Shown here piece by piece: positions 1-6,692 of a stretch of DNA of 13,996 bases (its first letter is position 1; each line of letters begins with the position of its first letter). A model generated the notes under the pieces. The model was not told the DNA's origin. It was given only the letters and a program-made list of their open reading frames with translations, and did not search any database. The DNA is from Actinomycetota bacterium (GTDB lineage: Bacteria > Actinomycetota > Acidimicrobiia > IMCC26256 > PALSA-610), in assembly GCA_005779345.1 (NCBI GenBank), contig SXJQ01000343.1:1-13996 (forward strand), read 5' to 3'. A program made the translations under genes and the position numbers.

Positions 1-218
1 GCCAAGTCCGCCTGCCCGCTGGTGGTTTCTTCGACGGGTTGGCGATCGTCGCCATCGAAAAACAGATCTTCCCGGCCGATGGCGTCGATGACTTTCAGAT
101 AGTCGGCGTTCTCACCAAGCTGACGCAGCCGCTTGTCGCGCTCCGCGCGGTACCGGGCGCGCAACACCTCCCGATCGGCGGCCTCCCGGTCGAGCGTGTC
201 GGGCGTCCTCGTGGTCAC
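1..218 (-). CDS. Probable FAD/NAD(P)-dependent monooxygenase (Baeyer-Villiger type), N-terminal part
   Basis: A minus-strand frame enters the window from the left edge and gives about 72 residues from a GTG at 218. The first residues read VTTRTPDTLDREAADREVLR and are followed by a charged helix, RYRAERDKRLRQLGENADYL. A charged stretch of this kind precedes the FAD-binding Rossmann fold in many actinobacterial Baeyer-Villiger and flavin-containing monooxygenases. The GxGxxG nucleotide motif would fall just beyond the window edge, so it cannot be checked. The GTG was chosen because an ATG 8 nt upstream, in another frame, hits a stop after two codons. The frame stays open further upstream, so a longer protein is possible. 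GGAGAG lies about 14 nt before the GTG. The HxlR gene lies 100 nt upstream on the same strand and may regulate it. That 100-nt gap shows no other clear signal. Family assignment rests on this short extension only. Confidence 0.5.
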   Translation of the reverse strand, partial: MTTRTPDTLDREAADREVLRARYRAERDKRLRQLGENADYLKVIDAIGREDLFFDGDDRQPVEETTSGQADL

Positions 219-318
219 GCAGCCATCGTGCTCTCCGGCGGACAGCCGGTACAACTCGAGCGGATCGGCTCGACGGGCCGCGACCCGAGCGTCTGCTGCT
301 GGGGGAACGATGTCGCGC

Positions 319-981
319 TCAGCGCGCCTCGGCGGCGACGATCGACGCGACGGGAGACTGGCCGAACGCGTCGATGAAGGAACGCACCGATTCCCGGGAA
401 CCCGCGAGCTCGACCCGACCCGCTCGGTGGGCGTCGGTGATCGAAAGCTGCCCGAGATACGTCCGGTAGAGCGAAGCACGGTCGGCGCGGAGGGTCACGT
501 CGACGTCGAAGCGAGGGTCGGCGAGGCACAGCGATGCCTCGGTGTCGACGACGATCCAGTACCGCTTCGGATGGTCGGTGAACGTGACGTGGATCGTGAA
601 GCGCGGTTCGGGGAGTCGGTTCGGGTCGATGCGCCGGTGCAACCACCACAGCAACAGGTCGGGATCGAGTTCGTCGGGCTCGGGCTCCCCGAACGCCCAC
701 CTGGCACCCCAGGTCGCCAGACCGAACACGACCGGCTCGAGATCACGGCCCGAGGGTGTCAGTCGGTAGCCACCGTCGTCGTCCTGGGCGACCACGCCGG
801 CTCGCTTGAGCTGTTGGAGGCGGCGGCTGAGCAACGCCCGCGACAACCCGGGATTGCCCCGGACGAACTCGTTGAACCTCGCCGTGCCGGTCAACAGATC
901 GCGAATGATGTGGATCGTCCACCGGTCACCGAGGAGTTCGGCCGATCGCGAGATCGGGCAGTACTGGCCGTAGGTCGTCAT
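319..981 (-). CDS. HxlR-family winged-helix transcriptional regulator with C-terminal sensor-like domain
   Basis: The 220-residue product starts MTTYGQYCPISRSAELLGDR. This is the typical opening of HxlR proteins, with a conserved Cys (C8) just before the first helix and the GDRW motif. The winged helix spans about residues 8-95, including the recognition helix around GLSRALLSRRLQQL and the wing around GGYRLTPSGRDL. Residues about 105-215 form a second domain resembling the SCP2/sterol-carrier-like tail of longer HxlR proteins, which may bind a ligand. The frame could start 41 codons earlier, at 1104, but that extension is low-complexity and has no homologue-like content. The ATG at 981 fits the family start. 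The gene diverges from the gene at 1089, with a palindrome at 997-1015 between them. HxlR proteins usually repress such divergent promoters and respond to electrophiles or thiol stress, often through the N-terminal Cys. Its target may be the monooxygenase downstream or the divergent gene. Confidence 0.88.
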   Translation of the reverse strand: MTTYGQYCPISRSAELLGDRWTIHIIRDLLTGTARFNEFVRGNPGLSRALLSRRLQQLKRAGVVAQDDDGGYRLTPSGRDLEPVVFGLATWGARWAFGEPEPDELDPDLLLWWLHRRIDPNRLPEPRFTIHVTFTDHPKRYWIVVDTEASLCLADPRFDVDVTLRADRASLYRTYLGQLSITDAHRAGRVELAGSRESVRSFIDAFGQSPVASIVAAEAR

Positions 982-996
982 GCGGCCACCCTGCCA

Positions 997-1015
997 CAGT
1001 TCAGTATTGGAACTG
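997..1015. promoter_or_regulatory. Candidate HxlR operator (inverted repeat)
   Basis: A perfect 6-bp inverted repeat, CAGTTC and GAACTG, is separated by a 7-base AT-richer spacer (AGTATTG). It lies 16 bp upstream of the HxlR start and about 74 bp upstream of the divergent gene. The symmetry, size and position fit an autoregulatory operator for a dimeric HxlR protein. No binding evidence is visible beyond the symmetry. Confidence 0.4.
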
Positions 1016-1088
1016 GACAACGCCCCGGGCTCCCTCTTGGCTGAGCTGCGACGCGAGCTCGGCGAGCTCGCCGGAACCAGGAGGTCCC

Positions 1089-1652
1089 GTGGAGGGCGAC
1101 GCACAACTGTCGATCATCATCCCGATGCTGAAGCAAGTAGCTGCCGGCATCCGGCCCGAGCAGCTCGACGGTGCGACGCCGTGCCGGGCATTCACGGTTG
1201 CGGGGGTGCTCGACCACATGACCGGATTGGCCTCGGCCTTCGGTCCGGCCTTCCGCGGCGACGCCCCGCGCGCCGTCGACGACGCTCCGTCGGCCGCGGC
1301 CGAGCAGGATCTGCAGTCGCGGTTCCAGCTCGCGATGGACGGGCTGCTCGACGGCGTCGGCAGTCCGGGTGCGATGCAACGCACGATCGACACTCCCTTC
1401 GGGCCGATGCCGGGCGCGATGTTCTCGCGCCTCGTCGCGTTCGACGGGCTCGTCCACGGTTGGGACCTCGCGAACTCGACCGGTCAGCCGTGGGATCCGC
1501 CCGAAGCGCTCGTCGAAGAAGTCGACACGTTCGCTCGACAAGCGATCGCACCCGAGATGCGCGACGGCGACACCTTTGCCCAGGAGATGCCGGCGCCCGC
1601 AGGCACGTCGCCGTTGCTCCGCCTGATCGCGTTCAGTGGTCGCGCGATCTAG
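1089..1652 (+). CDS. TIGR03086-like metal-binding protein (DinB / mycothiol-dependent maleylpyruvate isomerase N-terminal fold)
   Basis: The 187-residue protein matches the pattern of actinobacterial TIGR03086 proteins. It has an N-terminal helical stretch with P..QLDGATPC, then TVAGVLDHMTG with a His (H43). A second His motif, LVHGWDLANSTGQPW (H123), follows, and it ends in the typical LLRLIAFSGR tail. The fold is a DinB-like four-helix bundle in which three His/Glu residues bind a metal. Relatives include mycothiol-dependent transferases and maleylpyruvate isomerase, but the substrate of this subfamily is unknown. The start is a GTG at 1089 with AGGAGG about 4 nt upstream, a short but usable spacing. 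The gene diverges from the HxlR regulator, which may control it. Its TAG stop shares the self-complementary CTAG (1649-1652) with the TAG of the converging MarR gene. Confidence 0.82.
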   Translation: MEGDAQLSIIIPMLKQVAAGIRPEQLDGATPCRAFTVAGVLDHMTGLASAFGPAFRGDAPRAVDDAPSAAAEQDLQSRFQLAMDGLLDGVGSPGAMQRTIDTPFGPMPGAMFSRLVAFDGLVHGWDLANSTGQPWDPPEALVEEVDTFARQAIAPEMRDGDTFAQEMPAPAGTSPLLRLIAFSGRAI

Positions 1653-2158
1653 CGAGCGAGTCCCTCGCTCCGGACGGCGGCATGGTTACGAGCGCTCGAC
1701 GCGAGGCGGTCGAGTGCTGCGATGAGCGCGGCGCGCTCGGTTCGGTCCACATCACCGAGCATGCCGGCCAGCAACTCGCGTCGCGCGTCGGCGATGTCGG
1801 CCGCGACCCTCGCGCCCGGCACCGTCAGGTCGAGACATCGGACCCGACGATCACCTTCGGCCGGCGTCCGCGTGATCCAGCCGCGTTCGACGAGTTGACC
1901 GACCAATTCGCTCACGGTCGCCCGCGCCAGGCCGATTTCGCGGGCCAGTTCGTTCTGCATGATCCCGGGTCGCGCGGCGATCTCGCGCAGCGCGTGCGCC
2001 TGGGAGACATGGAGCGGCTGCCCGCATGGCGTCTGCCCCGGCTCCAGCAGACCGAAGGACCGCACGAACGAGACGATTCCCGCCTCGAACGCGGCGAGTT
2101 GCTCCTCGAACCGAACCTCGGCCCGCGCGCCGACTCGCGATCGCCGGGAGGCGCTCAC
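1649..2158 (-). CDS. MarR-family transcriptional regulator
   Basis: The 169-residue winged-helix protein has its core at residues about 47-125. SQAHALREIAARPGIMQNEL is followed by the recognition helix LARATVSELVGQLVERGWI and the wing TPAEGDRRVRCLDLT, the classic MarR D-R-R signature. Cysteines at residues 45 and 108 could be redox-active, but this is a guess. The GTG start at 2158 overlaps the TGA of the upstream peroxidase gene by 4 nt (GTGA), so the two are probably translationally coupled. A longer start at 2212 would lie inside the peroxidase gene and adds only Arg-rich sequence. As the last gene of the copper/peroxidase chain it is a good candidate for local feedback control, with a palindrome at 3436-3456 upstream of the peroxidase as a possible target. 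Confidence 0.88.
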   Translation of the reverse strand: MSASRRSRVGARAEVRFEEQLAAFEAGIVSFVRSFGLLEPGQTPCGQPLHVSQAHALREIAARPGIMQNELAREIGLARATVSELVGQLVERGWITRTPAEGDRRVRCLDLTVPGARVAADIADARRELLAGMLGDVDRTERAALIAALDRLASSARNHAAVRSEGLAR

Positions 2159-3414
2159 GCGTCGAGTGCCGCGGCGATCGCGCCGGTTCGGGTTCCGGGC
2201 GGCACCGCCCACAAGCTGGCCGACGTGTAGACGAGGAAGTGTCCGAGCGCATCACTGTCGCTGAGCGCCTGTTGCATCGGCACGAACTGGGTCGCGGGGT
2301 CGCGCACGAACGCGATGAACAAGAGCCCGGCATCGTGGTCGTCCATCGCCGCGCCCAGCGGCGCATGATCCATCTGGTCGTGCTGGGCGTGATCCATCTC
2401 GGTCGGGATCTCGACCGTGGGAGCGTTCGTCGGCCGCGGCCCGTTGTCGAAGCTGTAACCGCGACGCAACATGCCGGGCCCTGCTGCCTTCGCCACGCGC
2501 ACGTGGGCGTCGGGAGCGATGACCGGCTCGCCGTCGCGCTCGGCGTCGAGATCGAGCGGGGTGAACTCGTCGCCGCCGGTGAGCGGCGCGCCGGATTCCC
2601 GTTGCCGGCCGACCGCGCCTTCCTGCACGTCGAGGCCCATCCGATCCCACATCGTCAGGTTCATCCGGATCCGCCGCACTGCCATGAAGGTGCCGCCGGT
2701 CATCCAGTCGGGCCCGTCGCCGGCACGAGCCCACACCAACTCGTCGAACTCCGGGCTGCCCGGCGCTGGGTTCGCCGTTCCGTCGACCTGGCCGAACAAA
2801 TTGCGCGAGGTCTGGCCGGGTACCTGCGACAAGAAGCCGTTCTGCATCCAACGCGATGCGACACGGCCGCTCCCGATTCGCCGCAACTGTCGGACCGCGT
2901 GCGACACGATCGTCGGGTCGTCGGCGCAGACCTGCACCACGAGGTCGCCGCCGTTCCAGACGTCTTCGAGCGCATCACCGGGGAATGCCGGGAGATCGAC
3001 CAGCCGGGCGGGTCGCGCCGACCGCGGCGCGCACTCGTCGTCGAAGAACGATGCTCCGAACCCGAAGGTCACGGTGAGGCGGGCCGACCCCAGGCCCGTC
3101 GCCTCACCGGTGTCGTTCGCGACCGCGCGTCCCGCGCACAATGCCTCGCCGAGGTCGGTCCACTCGCCGAGCAGGTCGCGGACGCCCGCGCGATCGCGAT
3201 CCACCACGTCGAAGCTCGCGAGCGCCACGTGGCGTTGCGGGGCCGTCTCGATACCCGCCTGCCGCTCGCCCCGGAACGCCACGGTCGCCGAAGGTTCCTC
3301 GGAGACGGCCGGCCCGGCATCGGAGGCGGTCGCCCGGCCGAGCGCGACGCCCGCAGCGATCCCGACTGCGCCCATCGCGCCACCCGCCAGCACCTGACGC
3401 CGACCGAGTTCCAT
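2155..3414 (-). CDS. Tat-exported dye-decolorizing (DyP) heme peroxidase, EfeB/DtpA-like, with a His/Met-rich insert
   Basis: The 419-residue protein opens MELGRRQVLAGGAMGAVGIA. This is a twin-arginine signal (GRRQVLAG), so the enzyme is folded with heme in the cytosol and exported. The family hallmark GxxDG is FGQVDG at residues 207-212. The likely proximal heme His is H304 in DAHVRVA, followed by the conserved MLRRGYSF (315-322). The C-terminal DAGLLFIAFVRDP and the final Pro-Gly motif are typical of EfeB-type enzymes. Residues about 340-361 hold an extra loop, MDHAQHDQMDH then AAMDDHD, with four His and three Met. The related Streptomyces DtpA is linked to copper delivery to GlxA, which fits the CopCD and YcnI genes upstream. 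The ATG at 3414 has GGAG about 10 nt before it. EfeB-like iron uptake is an alternative role, but no EfeU or EfeO gene is present. Confidence 0.93.
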   Translation of the reverse strand: MELGRRQVLAGGAMGAVGIAAGVALGRATASDAGPAVSEEPSATVAFRGERQAGIETAPQRHVALASFDVVDRDRAGVRDLLGEWTDLGEALCAGRAVANDTGEATGLGSARLTVTFGFGASFFDDECAPRSARPARLVDLPAFPGDALEDVWNGGDLVVQVCADDPTIVSHAVRQLRRIGSGRVASRWMQNGFLSQVPGQTSRNLFGQVDGTANPAPGSPEFDELVWARAGDGPDWMTGGTFMAVRRIRMNLTMWDRMGLDVQEGAVGRQRESGAPLTGGDEFTPLDLDAERDGEPVIAPDAHVRVAKAAGPGMLRRGYSFDNGPRPTNAPTVEIPTEMDHAQHDQMDHAPLGAAMDDHDAGLLFIAFVRDPATQFVPMQQALSDSDALGHFLVYTSASLWAVPPGTRTGAIAAALDA

Positions 3415-3435
3415 CTCGTCTCGCTCCGCTCGCCG

Positions 3436-3456
3436 ATCGTTCGGTGCCCGAACGAT
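3436..3456. promoter_or_regulatory. Perfect 9-bp inverted repeat over a candidate -10 upstream of the DyP gene
   Basis: Arms ATCGTTCGG (3436-3444) and CCGAACGAT (3448-3456) are perfect complements separated by 3 bases. On the minus strand the distal arm overlaps TATCGT (3457-3452), which fits the actinobacterial -10 pattern TANNNT. TGACCT stands 17 bp further upstream as a weak -35. The repeat sits 22 bp before the peroxidase ATG. It has no following T-run, so an operator is more likely than a terminator. The MarR protein encoded two genes down is the natural candidate binder. Confidence 0.45.
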
Positions 3457-3481
3457 ACCGCTCGCGGCCTCGTCAGGTCAT

Positions 3482-3503
3482 CGCGATCGAGAGGTTGATC
3501 GCG
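3482..3503. repeat. Inverted repeat (7-bp arms, 8-nt loop) in the DUF1775-DyP gap
   Basis: CGCGATC and GATCGCG are perfect complements around an 8-base loop, about 53 bp after the DUF1775 stop and 68 bp before the peroxidase start. No T-run follows on the minus strand. It could be a weak transcript-end or RNA-processing hairpin, or a chance GC-rich palindrome. Together with the repeat at 3436-3456 it accounts for most of the structure in this 141-bp gap. Confidence 0.25.
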
Positions 3504-3555
3504 GCCGGAACACCCGTCTTCACAACACGATCGGGGAGACCGCGCGGTGACGGCG

Positions 3556-4338
3556 TCAGCGTCGTCGCGAGCGCAGCAACGCGAATCCTGCCCCGCCGAC
3601 AAGAGCGAGGGCGGCGAGCACACCGACGATCAGGAGCGTGCTCGATCCCTCGTCGTCGTCTTCGTCTTGGGCCGAATCGACCGCGTCATCGTGCTCGCCC
3701 GGCTCGGTCGTCGTCGCCGTGTCGTCTGCGTGATGGTCCTCGGCGACGGTGGCCTCGCTGGGCTCTTCACCGTGTCCGTCTTCACCGTGTCCGTGCTCTT
3801 CACCGTGTCCGTGCTCCTCGTCGGTACCGGCGACCGTCGTGACCGTCTCTCCCGACGCGGCGAGATCGATGACCGGTCCCGGATTCTCCGGCGCCGCATC
3901 GCCCGTCGACGCCTCGCCGATCCAACGATCGATGACGCCGTTGTCGTAGGTCTGCACGAGCTTGAACTGCAGGCGACCGGCGTCCGCGGGCAGCGTCAGC
4001 GTGATCGCGAAGTTGACGTCGTCGGGCTCGGCGCCGCCGTCCCAGGTGACGCCGCCGGCGGGTCCGCCGAGTTCGCCGTCGACGATCTCGACCGCCCAGC
4101 CCGACGGGACCGGGACGTCGACGACGATGACCTCGACGTCGTCGGGGAACACGAGCTCGACCTTGTTCGTCGCGCCGTCGGCCTGTTCGTCTTCGACGAA
4201 GAGGTTGAAGTCCACGGTGGCACCGGCATTCGCCGCCGCCGGCTGGAATTCGGTGTGCGCGAACGCGGGCGAGGAGGTGGCGAGCGCCACGATGGCGCCT
4301 GCGGCGATTGCGGTGACTGCCTTGATTGATCGATGCAC
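3556..4338 (-). CDS. ycnI: YcnI/DUF1775 copper-binding protein with His-rich linker and C-terminal membrane anchor
   Basis: The 260-residue protein has a Sec signal peptide (residues 1-27, cleavage predicted after SPAFA). Mature chain begins HTEFQP, so an N-terminal His is exposed, as in the mono-histidine brace that binds Cu(II) in Bacillus YcnI. The DUF1775 beta domain spans about 28-162, with W81 and DRWIGE (W139) at expected conserved places. Residues 173-231 form an acidic, His-rich linker with HGHGEE repeats. A membrane helix follows at about 233-255 and the end is Arg-rich. The protein would face the outside, tethered to the membrane. The GTG at 4338 is supported by AGGAGA about 9 nt upstream (4353-4348). 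It lies 36 nt after the CopC-CopD gene, so the two are likely co-transcribed. The likely role is to hand copper to or from CopCD. The long His/Asp/Glu linker is unusual and may be a further metal buffer. Confidence 0.9.
   Translation of the reverse strand: MHRSIKAVTAIAAGAIVALATSSPAFAHTEFQPAAANAGATVDFNLFVEDEQADGATNKVELVFPDDVEVIVVDVPVPSGWAVEIVDGELGGPAGGVTWDGGAEPDDVNFAITLTLPADAGRLQFKLVQTYDNGVIDRWIGEASTGDAAPENPGPVIDLAASGETVTTVAGTDEEHGHGEEHGHGEDGHGEEPSEATVAEDHHADDTATTTEPGEHDDAVDSAQDEDDDEGSSTLLIVGVLAALALVGGAGFALLRSRRR
3765..3812 (-). repeat. Three copies of a 15-bp unit encoding the HGHGE linker
   Basis: The unit CTTCACCGTGTCCGT (plus-strand view) occurs at 3765-3779, 3780-3794 and 3798-3812. Read on the minus strand it encodes the HGHGE(E/D) repeats of the DUF1775 linker (residues about 174-192). 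The identical codons point to recent expansion by slippage rather than to separate selection of each residue. Confidence 0.8.
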
Positions 4339-4374
4339 GCGGTGACTTCTCCTGTTTCGGTGGTGACCGGTCGG

Positions 4375-6042
4375 TCAGGTGATGGTGAGCATTGCGGTCG
4401 TATCGAGTTGGTCCAGCGGTCCGGTGAGAGCGTGGAGCGCGAGGGTGTACCGACCGGCGAGCGGGATCACGAACCCGGCCGCCGTGTAGCTGTCGTCGCC
4501 GGCCACGAGCGGGACGTCGAGCGGTTCGATGCTCCGGTCGGCGAGTTGGATCGTCGCGGTGAGCTCGAAGAGTTCGACGGCCTCGCCGGCCGCGTCGGTG
4601 ACCGTGATGACGAGGTCGCTCGGCCCGACGGTCCCGGGCGTCGCGGCGACCCGGAATCGAAGGTGTTCGATCGACGCGGTCGCCGTCACGGTTCGCTCGA
4701 CGGCAGCGCCCGACGCGGCGGTTGCTCGCGGCGGACTCGCGTTGACGAGCAGCGCGGTGAGCGCGATCACGACGACCGAGATCGCGGATTCGAGCAGTAC
4801 CGTCGTCCGCAACCCACGAACAGCAGAATCGCGGTCGCGGACGATCGCGCGGCTCCGAGCACCGACGGCAACGATCAGCGCCACGGCCGCGACCTTCGCG
4901 ATCAGCAGGCGGCCATAGCTCGACGACCAGAGTTCGGTCGGTTCCCCGAACTGGCGGACGGCCTGGACGGTGCCGGTCCCGACGACGACGGTCACCGCGA
5001 CCGTCGCGAGGGTCGAGAAGCGCCGCGCGATTGCGCGCTCGGCCGCCGCGTCACCGTCGGGCGCGCTCAGCCCGGCGATCAGTGGCACGAGGCCACCGAT
5101 CCACAGGCCGGCAGCCACGACGTGTACGACGTCGACGACGACCGCGAGGTCCTGCCACCGACCGGTCCGCGGGTGCCCCGAGAGGGTGAACGTGAGCGCC
5201 GCCGCGATGCTCCATACCGCGGCGACCGACGCGACAACGGCGGGACGCGCCCGCGGACTGCTCGCAACCTTGATCGCACCGACACCGATCGCGGCGAGGA
5301 GCAATCGTGCCAGCATCGAATGCCCCAGCCGGTTGTCCAGGGTGGACGTGAGCCCCCGAGCGGCGAGCGCGTCGCCGAGAGTCCCGCCACTCAGGTACGG
5401 CCCAACGACGAACAGTTCGATCGCGCCGGCCACAGCGAGCAGACCGAGCGCGATCAACACCGTTCGGCGGACCCGAGGTCGCCAATGGTCCGCGCGGCCG
5501 GCGATCAGTACGACACCGAACCCCCCGATCACCACGAGCACGGCGCCGAACACGAGCGCCCGCAGCATGCCGTAGGCAACACCCACCGCAATATCGGCCC
5601 GTTGCTCGTCGCGCAGCCGGTCCTCCAGTCCGCCGGCCGTCGCCGTCGCCGCGCCGACATTGAACGTGAACGAACCTCGGATCGGATGGCCGTCGGCGGA
5701 AAGCGCGCGCCACGTCACGACGTACGTCCCGTCGTCGAGCGCGGGGAGCGGCACGCTCAACTGTGTCTTCGACGCATCGATCCCGTAGCCATCCGTCGGG
5801 ATCGTGGCGCCGCGCGCGTCGAACACCTTCGGCCCCTCGTCGGGAACCTCGACCTCGTCGGTGAACGTCAAGACCAACTCGGTCGGCGGCTCCGACACCG
5901 TCTCGCCTGCCGCAGGTTGCGTACTCGCGATGTCTGCGTGTGCGAGCGCAGGTGTCGCGGCCGCTCCGAAGATGAGCAATCCGAGACCGCTCGCGACGCC
6001 GAGCCGAACGAAACGACGAGCAGTGCTCCCCGCTGTGATCAC
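4375..6042 (-). CDS. CopC-CopD fusion copper-transport protein with C-terminal FixH/YtkA-like domain
   Basis: The 555-residue protein combines three parts. Residues 1-34 are a Sec signal ending ATPALA, giving a mature N-terminal His35 (HADIASTQP), the classic CopC copper ligand. The CopC domain runs to about 130, with SADGHPIRGSFTFNV carrying the conserved Asp/His pair (D117, H119). Residues about 150-435 form a CopD membrane domain of about eight helices, including VHVVAAGLWIGGLVPL and RFSTLATVAVTVVVGTGTVQ. Residues about 455-555 resemble the outer-face FixH/YtkA beta domain. Fusions of CopC and CopD are known in Gram-positive bacteria (YcnJ) and act in copper uptake. The GTG start at 6042 overlaps the anti-sigma TGA by 4 nt (GTGA), so expression is tied to the sigma system. 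A longer reading from 6636 would lie inside the anti-sigma gene and is rejected. Confidence 0.93.
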   Translation of the reverse strand: MITAGSTARRFVRLGVASGLGLLIFGAAATPALAHADIASTQPAAGETVSEPPTELVLTFTDEVEVPDEGPKVFDARGATIPTDGYGIDASKTQLSVPLPALDDGTYVVTWRALSADGHPIRGSFTFNVGAATATAGGLEDRLRDEQRADIAVGVAYGMLRALVFGAVLVVIGGFGVVLIAGRADHWRPRVRRTVLIALGLLAVAGAIELFVVGPYLSGGTLGDALAARGLTSTLDNRLGHSMLARLLLAAIGVGAIKVASSPRARPAVVASVAAVWSIAAALTFTLSGHPRTGRWQDLAVVVDVVHVVAAGLWIGGLVPLIAGLSAPDGDAAAERAIARRFSTLATVAVTVVVGTGTVQAVRQFGEPTELWSSSYGRLLIAKVAAVALIVAVGARSRAIVRDRDSAVRGLRTTVLLESAISVVVIALTALLVNASPPRATAASGAAVERTVTATASIEHLRFRVAATPGTVGPSDLVITVTDAAGEAVELFELTATIQLADRSIEPLDVPLVAGDDSYTAAGFVIPLAGRYTLALHALTGPLDQLDTTAMLTIT

Positions 6043-6641
6043 ACCGCGAGCACTCGTCGCGCGTCGCGTCGCGCCGAGAGGGCAAAGAGAACCACGACGG
6101 CCGAGCCGACGATCTCGGGCAGGTGCGCGACCTCCGCGATCATCATCGTGCGACCCCCTGCGAGGTCGAAGGCCGACGTCACGAGCAGCGACGCGCCGAG
6201 CACCCCGACGAGCGGCACCATCGCGGTTGCTCGCCGCGGCATCCAGGCCACCAGCACGAAGGCGAACGCCAACGCCAGACCGAGCGATCCCATGTGGCGC
6301 GCGGCGTGGTGCGTCAGGCCGTGCCCGTCGGCATGTGCCAACCCCGGCGCTGCCATCCACACCTGGCCGGCGGCCGCGACCACGAGCAGCGCCCGAAGCC
6401 CAGCGGCGGTTCGGTCGACACGACCCGTCTCGAGTCGGTGGATCGACCGCATCGCACGCGTGACCGCCGCCTCGCTCGCTCTGGCCGGGACCACCAGGCG
6501 AACGGAACGAACGAGACCGGCTTCGAACGCGCGGCAGACGGCACAGTTCGCGAGGTGGACTCGACAGGCAGACTCGGCGACGTCTGTGGCCTCTCCGTCG
6601 TGGCGGGCCGACAGGGCTGCTTGGATCCGAAGACACTCCAT
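6039..6641 (-). CDS. Membrane anti-sigma factor with zf-HC2 zinc finger and His-rich outer loop
   Basis: The 200-residue protein starts MECLRIQAALSARHDGE and carries the zinc-finger anti-sigma motif His-x3-Cys-x2-Cys as HLANCAVC (H29, C33, C36). This domain binds ECF sigma factors in the cytoplasm. A linker leads to hydrophobic segments at about 81-100, 119-135, 140-157 and 175-190, so it is a multi-pass membrane protein. Between the first two helices lies a His-rich loop, HADGHGLTHHAARHMG (103-118), with five His and one Met, predicted to lie outside the membrane. The ATG at 6641 fits the ASD start. The sigma gene is adjacent but divergent, 51 bp away. The stop overlaps the CopCD start by 4 nt. 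The likely role is to hold the sigma factor inactive until an outside signal arrives, plausibly copper status. Confidence 0.87.
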   Translation of the reverse strand: MECLRIQAALSARHDGEATDVAESACRVHLANCAVCRAFEAGLVRSVRLVVPARASEAAVTRAMRSIHRLETGRVDRTAAGLRALLVVAAAGQVWMAAPGLAHADGHGLTHHAARHMGSLGLALAFAFVLVAWMPRRATAMVPLVGVLGASLLVTSAFDLAGGRTMMIAEVAHLPEIVGSAVVVLFALSARRDARRVLAV

Positions 6642-6646
6642 CACAA

Positions 6647-6675
6647 GGGTCGTTCGCACGGGCCTCGAAGTTCCC
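6647..6675 (-). promoter_or_regulatory. Candidate ECF-type promoter for the anti-sigma/copper chain
   Basis: On the minus strand GGGAAC (6675-6670) is followed after 17 bp by CGACCC (6652-6647). This resembles the general ECF pattern of a GGAAC -35 and a CG-rich -10. A start about 7 nt downstream would fall at the anti-sigma ATG (6641), giving a leaderless message. If recognised by the adjacent sigma factor, the chain would be self-regulated. The -10 match is weak. Confidence 0.35.
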
Positions 6676-6677
6676 TC

Positions 6678-6683
6678 TAATGT
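6678..6683 (+). promoter_or_regulatory. Candidate -10 for a leaderless sigma-factor transcript
   Basis: TAATGT matches the actinobacterial -10 pattern TANNNT. It ends 9 bp before the GTG start of the sigma gene, and no Shine-Dalgarno sequence precedes that GTG. A leaderless mRNA is therefore plausible. No clear -35 is visible. Confidence 0.3.
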
Positions 6684-6692
6684 CCCCGACCT

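Noticed and set aside
980..2230. 416-codon plus-strand frame across the TIGR03086-like and MarR genes
   Set aside because: Arg-rich shadow frame. The real genes in this span have recognisable domains.
2026..3498. 490-codon plus-strand frame opposite the DyP gene
   Set aside because: No motifs, and the DyP on the other strand has a Tat signal and GxxDG.
3765..3812. Short tandem repeat as a CRISPR-like array
   Set aside because: The 15-bp units are in frame within a coding linker and lack unique spacers.
4339..4374. GACCGGTC-type palindrome in the CopCD-DUF1775 gap as a terminator or operator
   Set aside because: Too short, no T-run, and common by chance in GC-rich DNA. The gap is only 36 bp with a good ribosome binding site, which suggests read-through.
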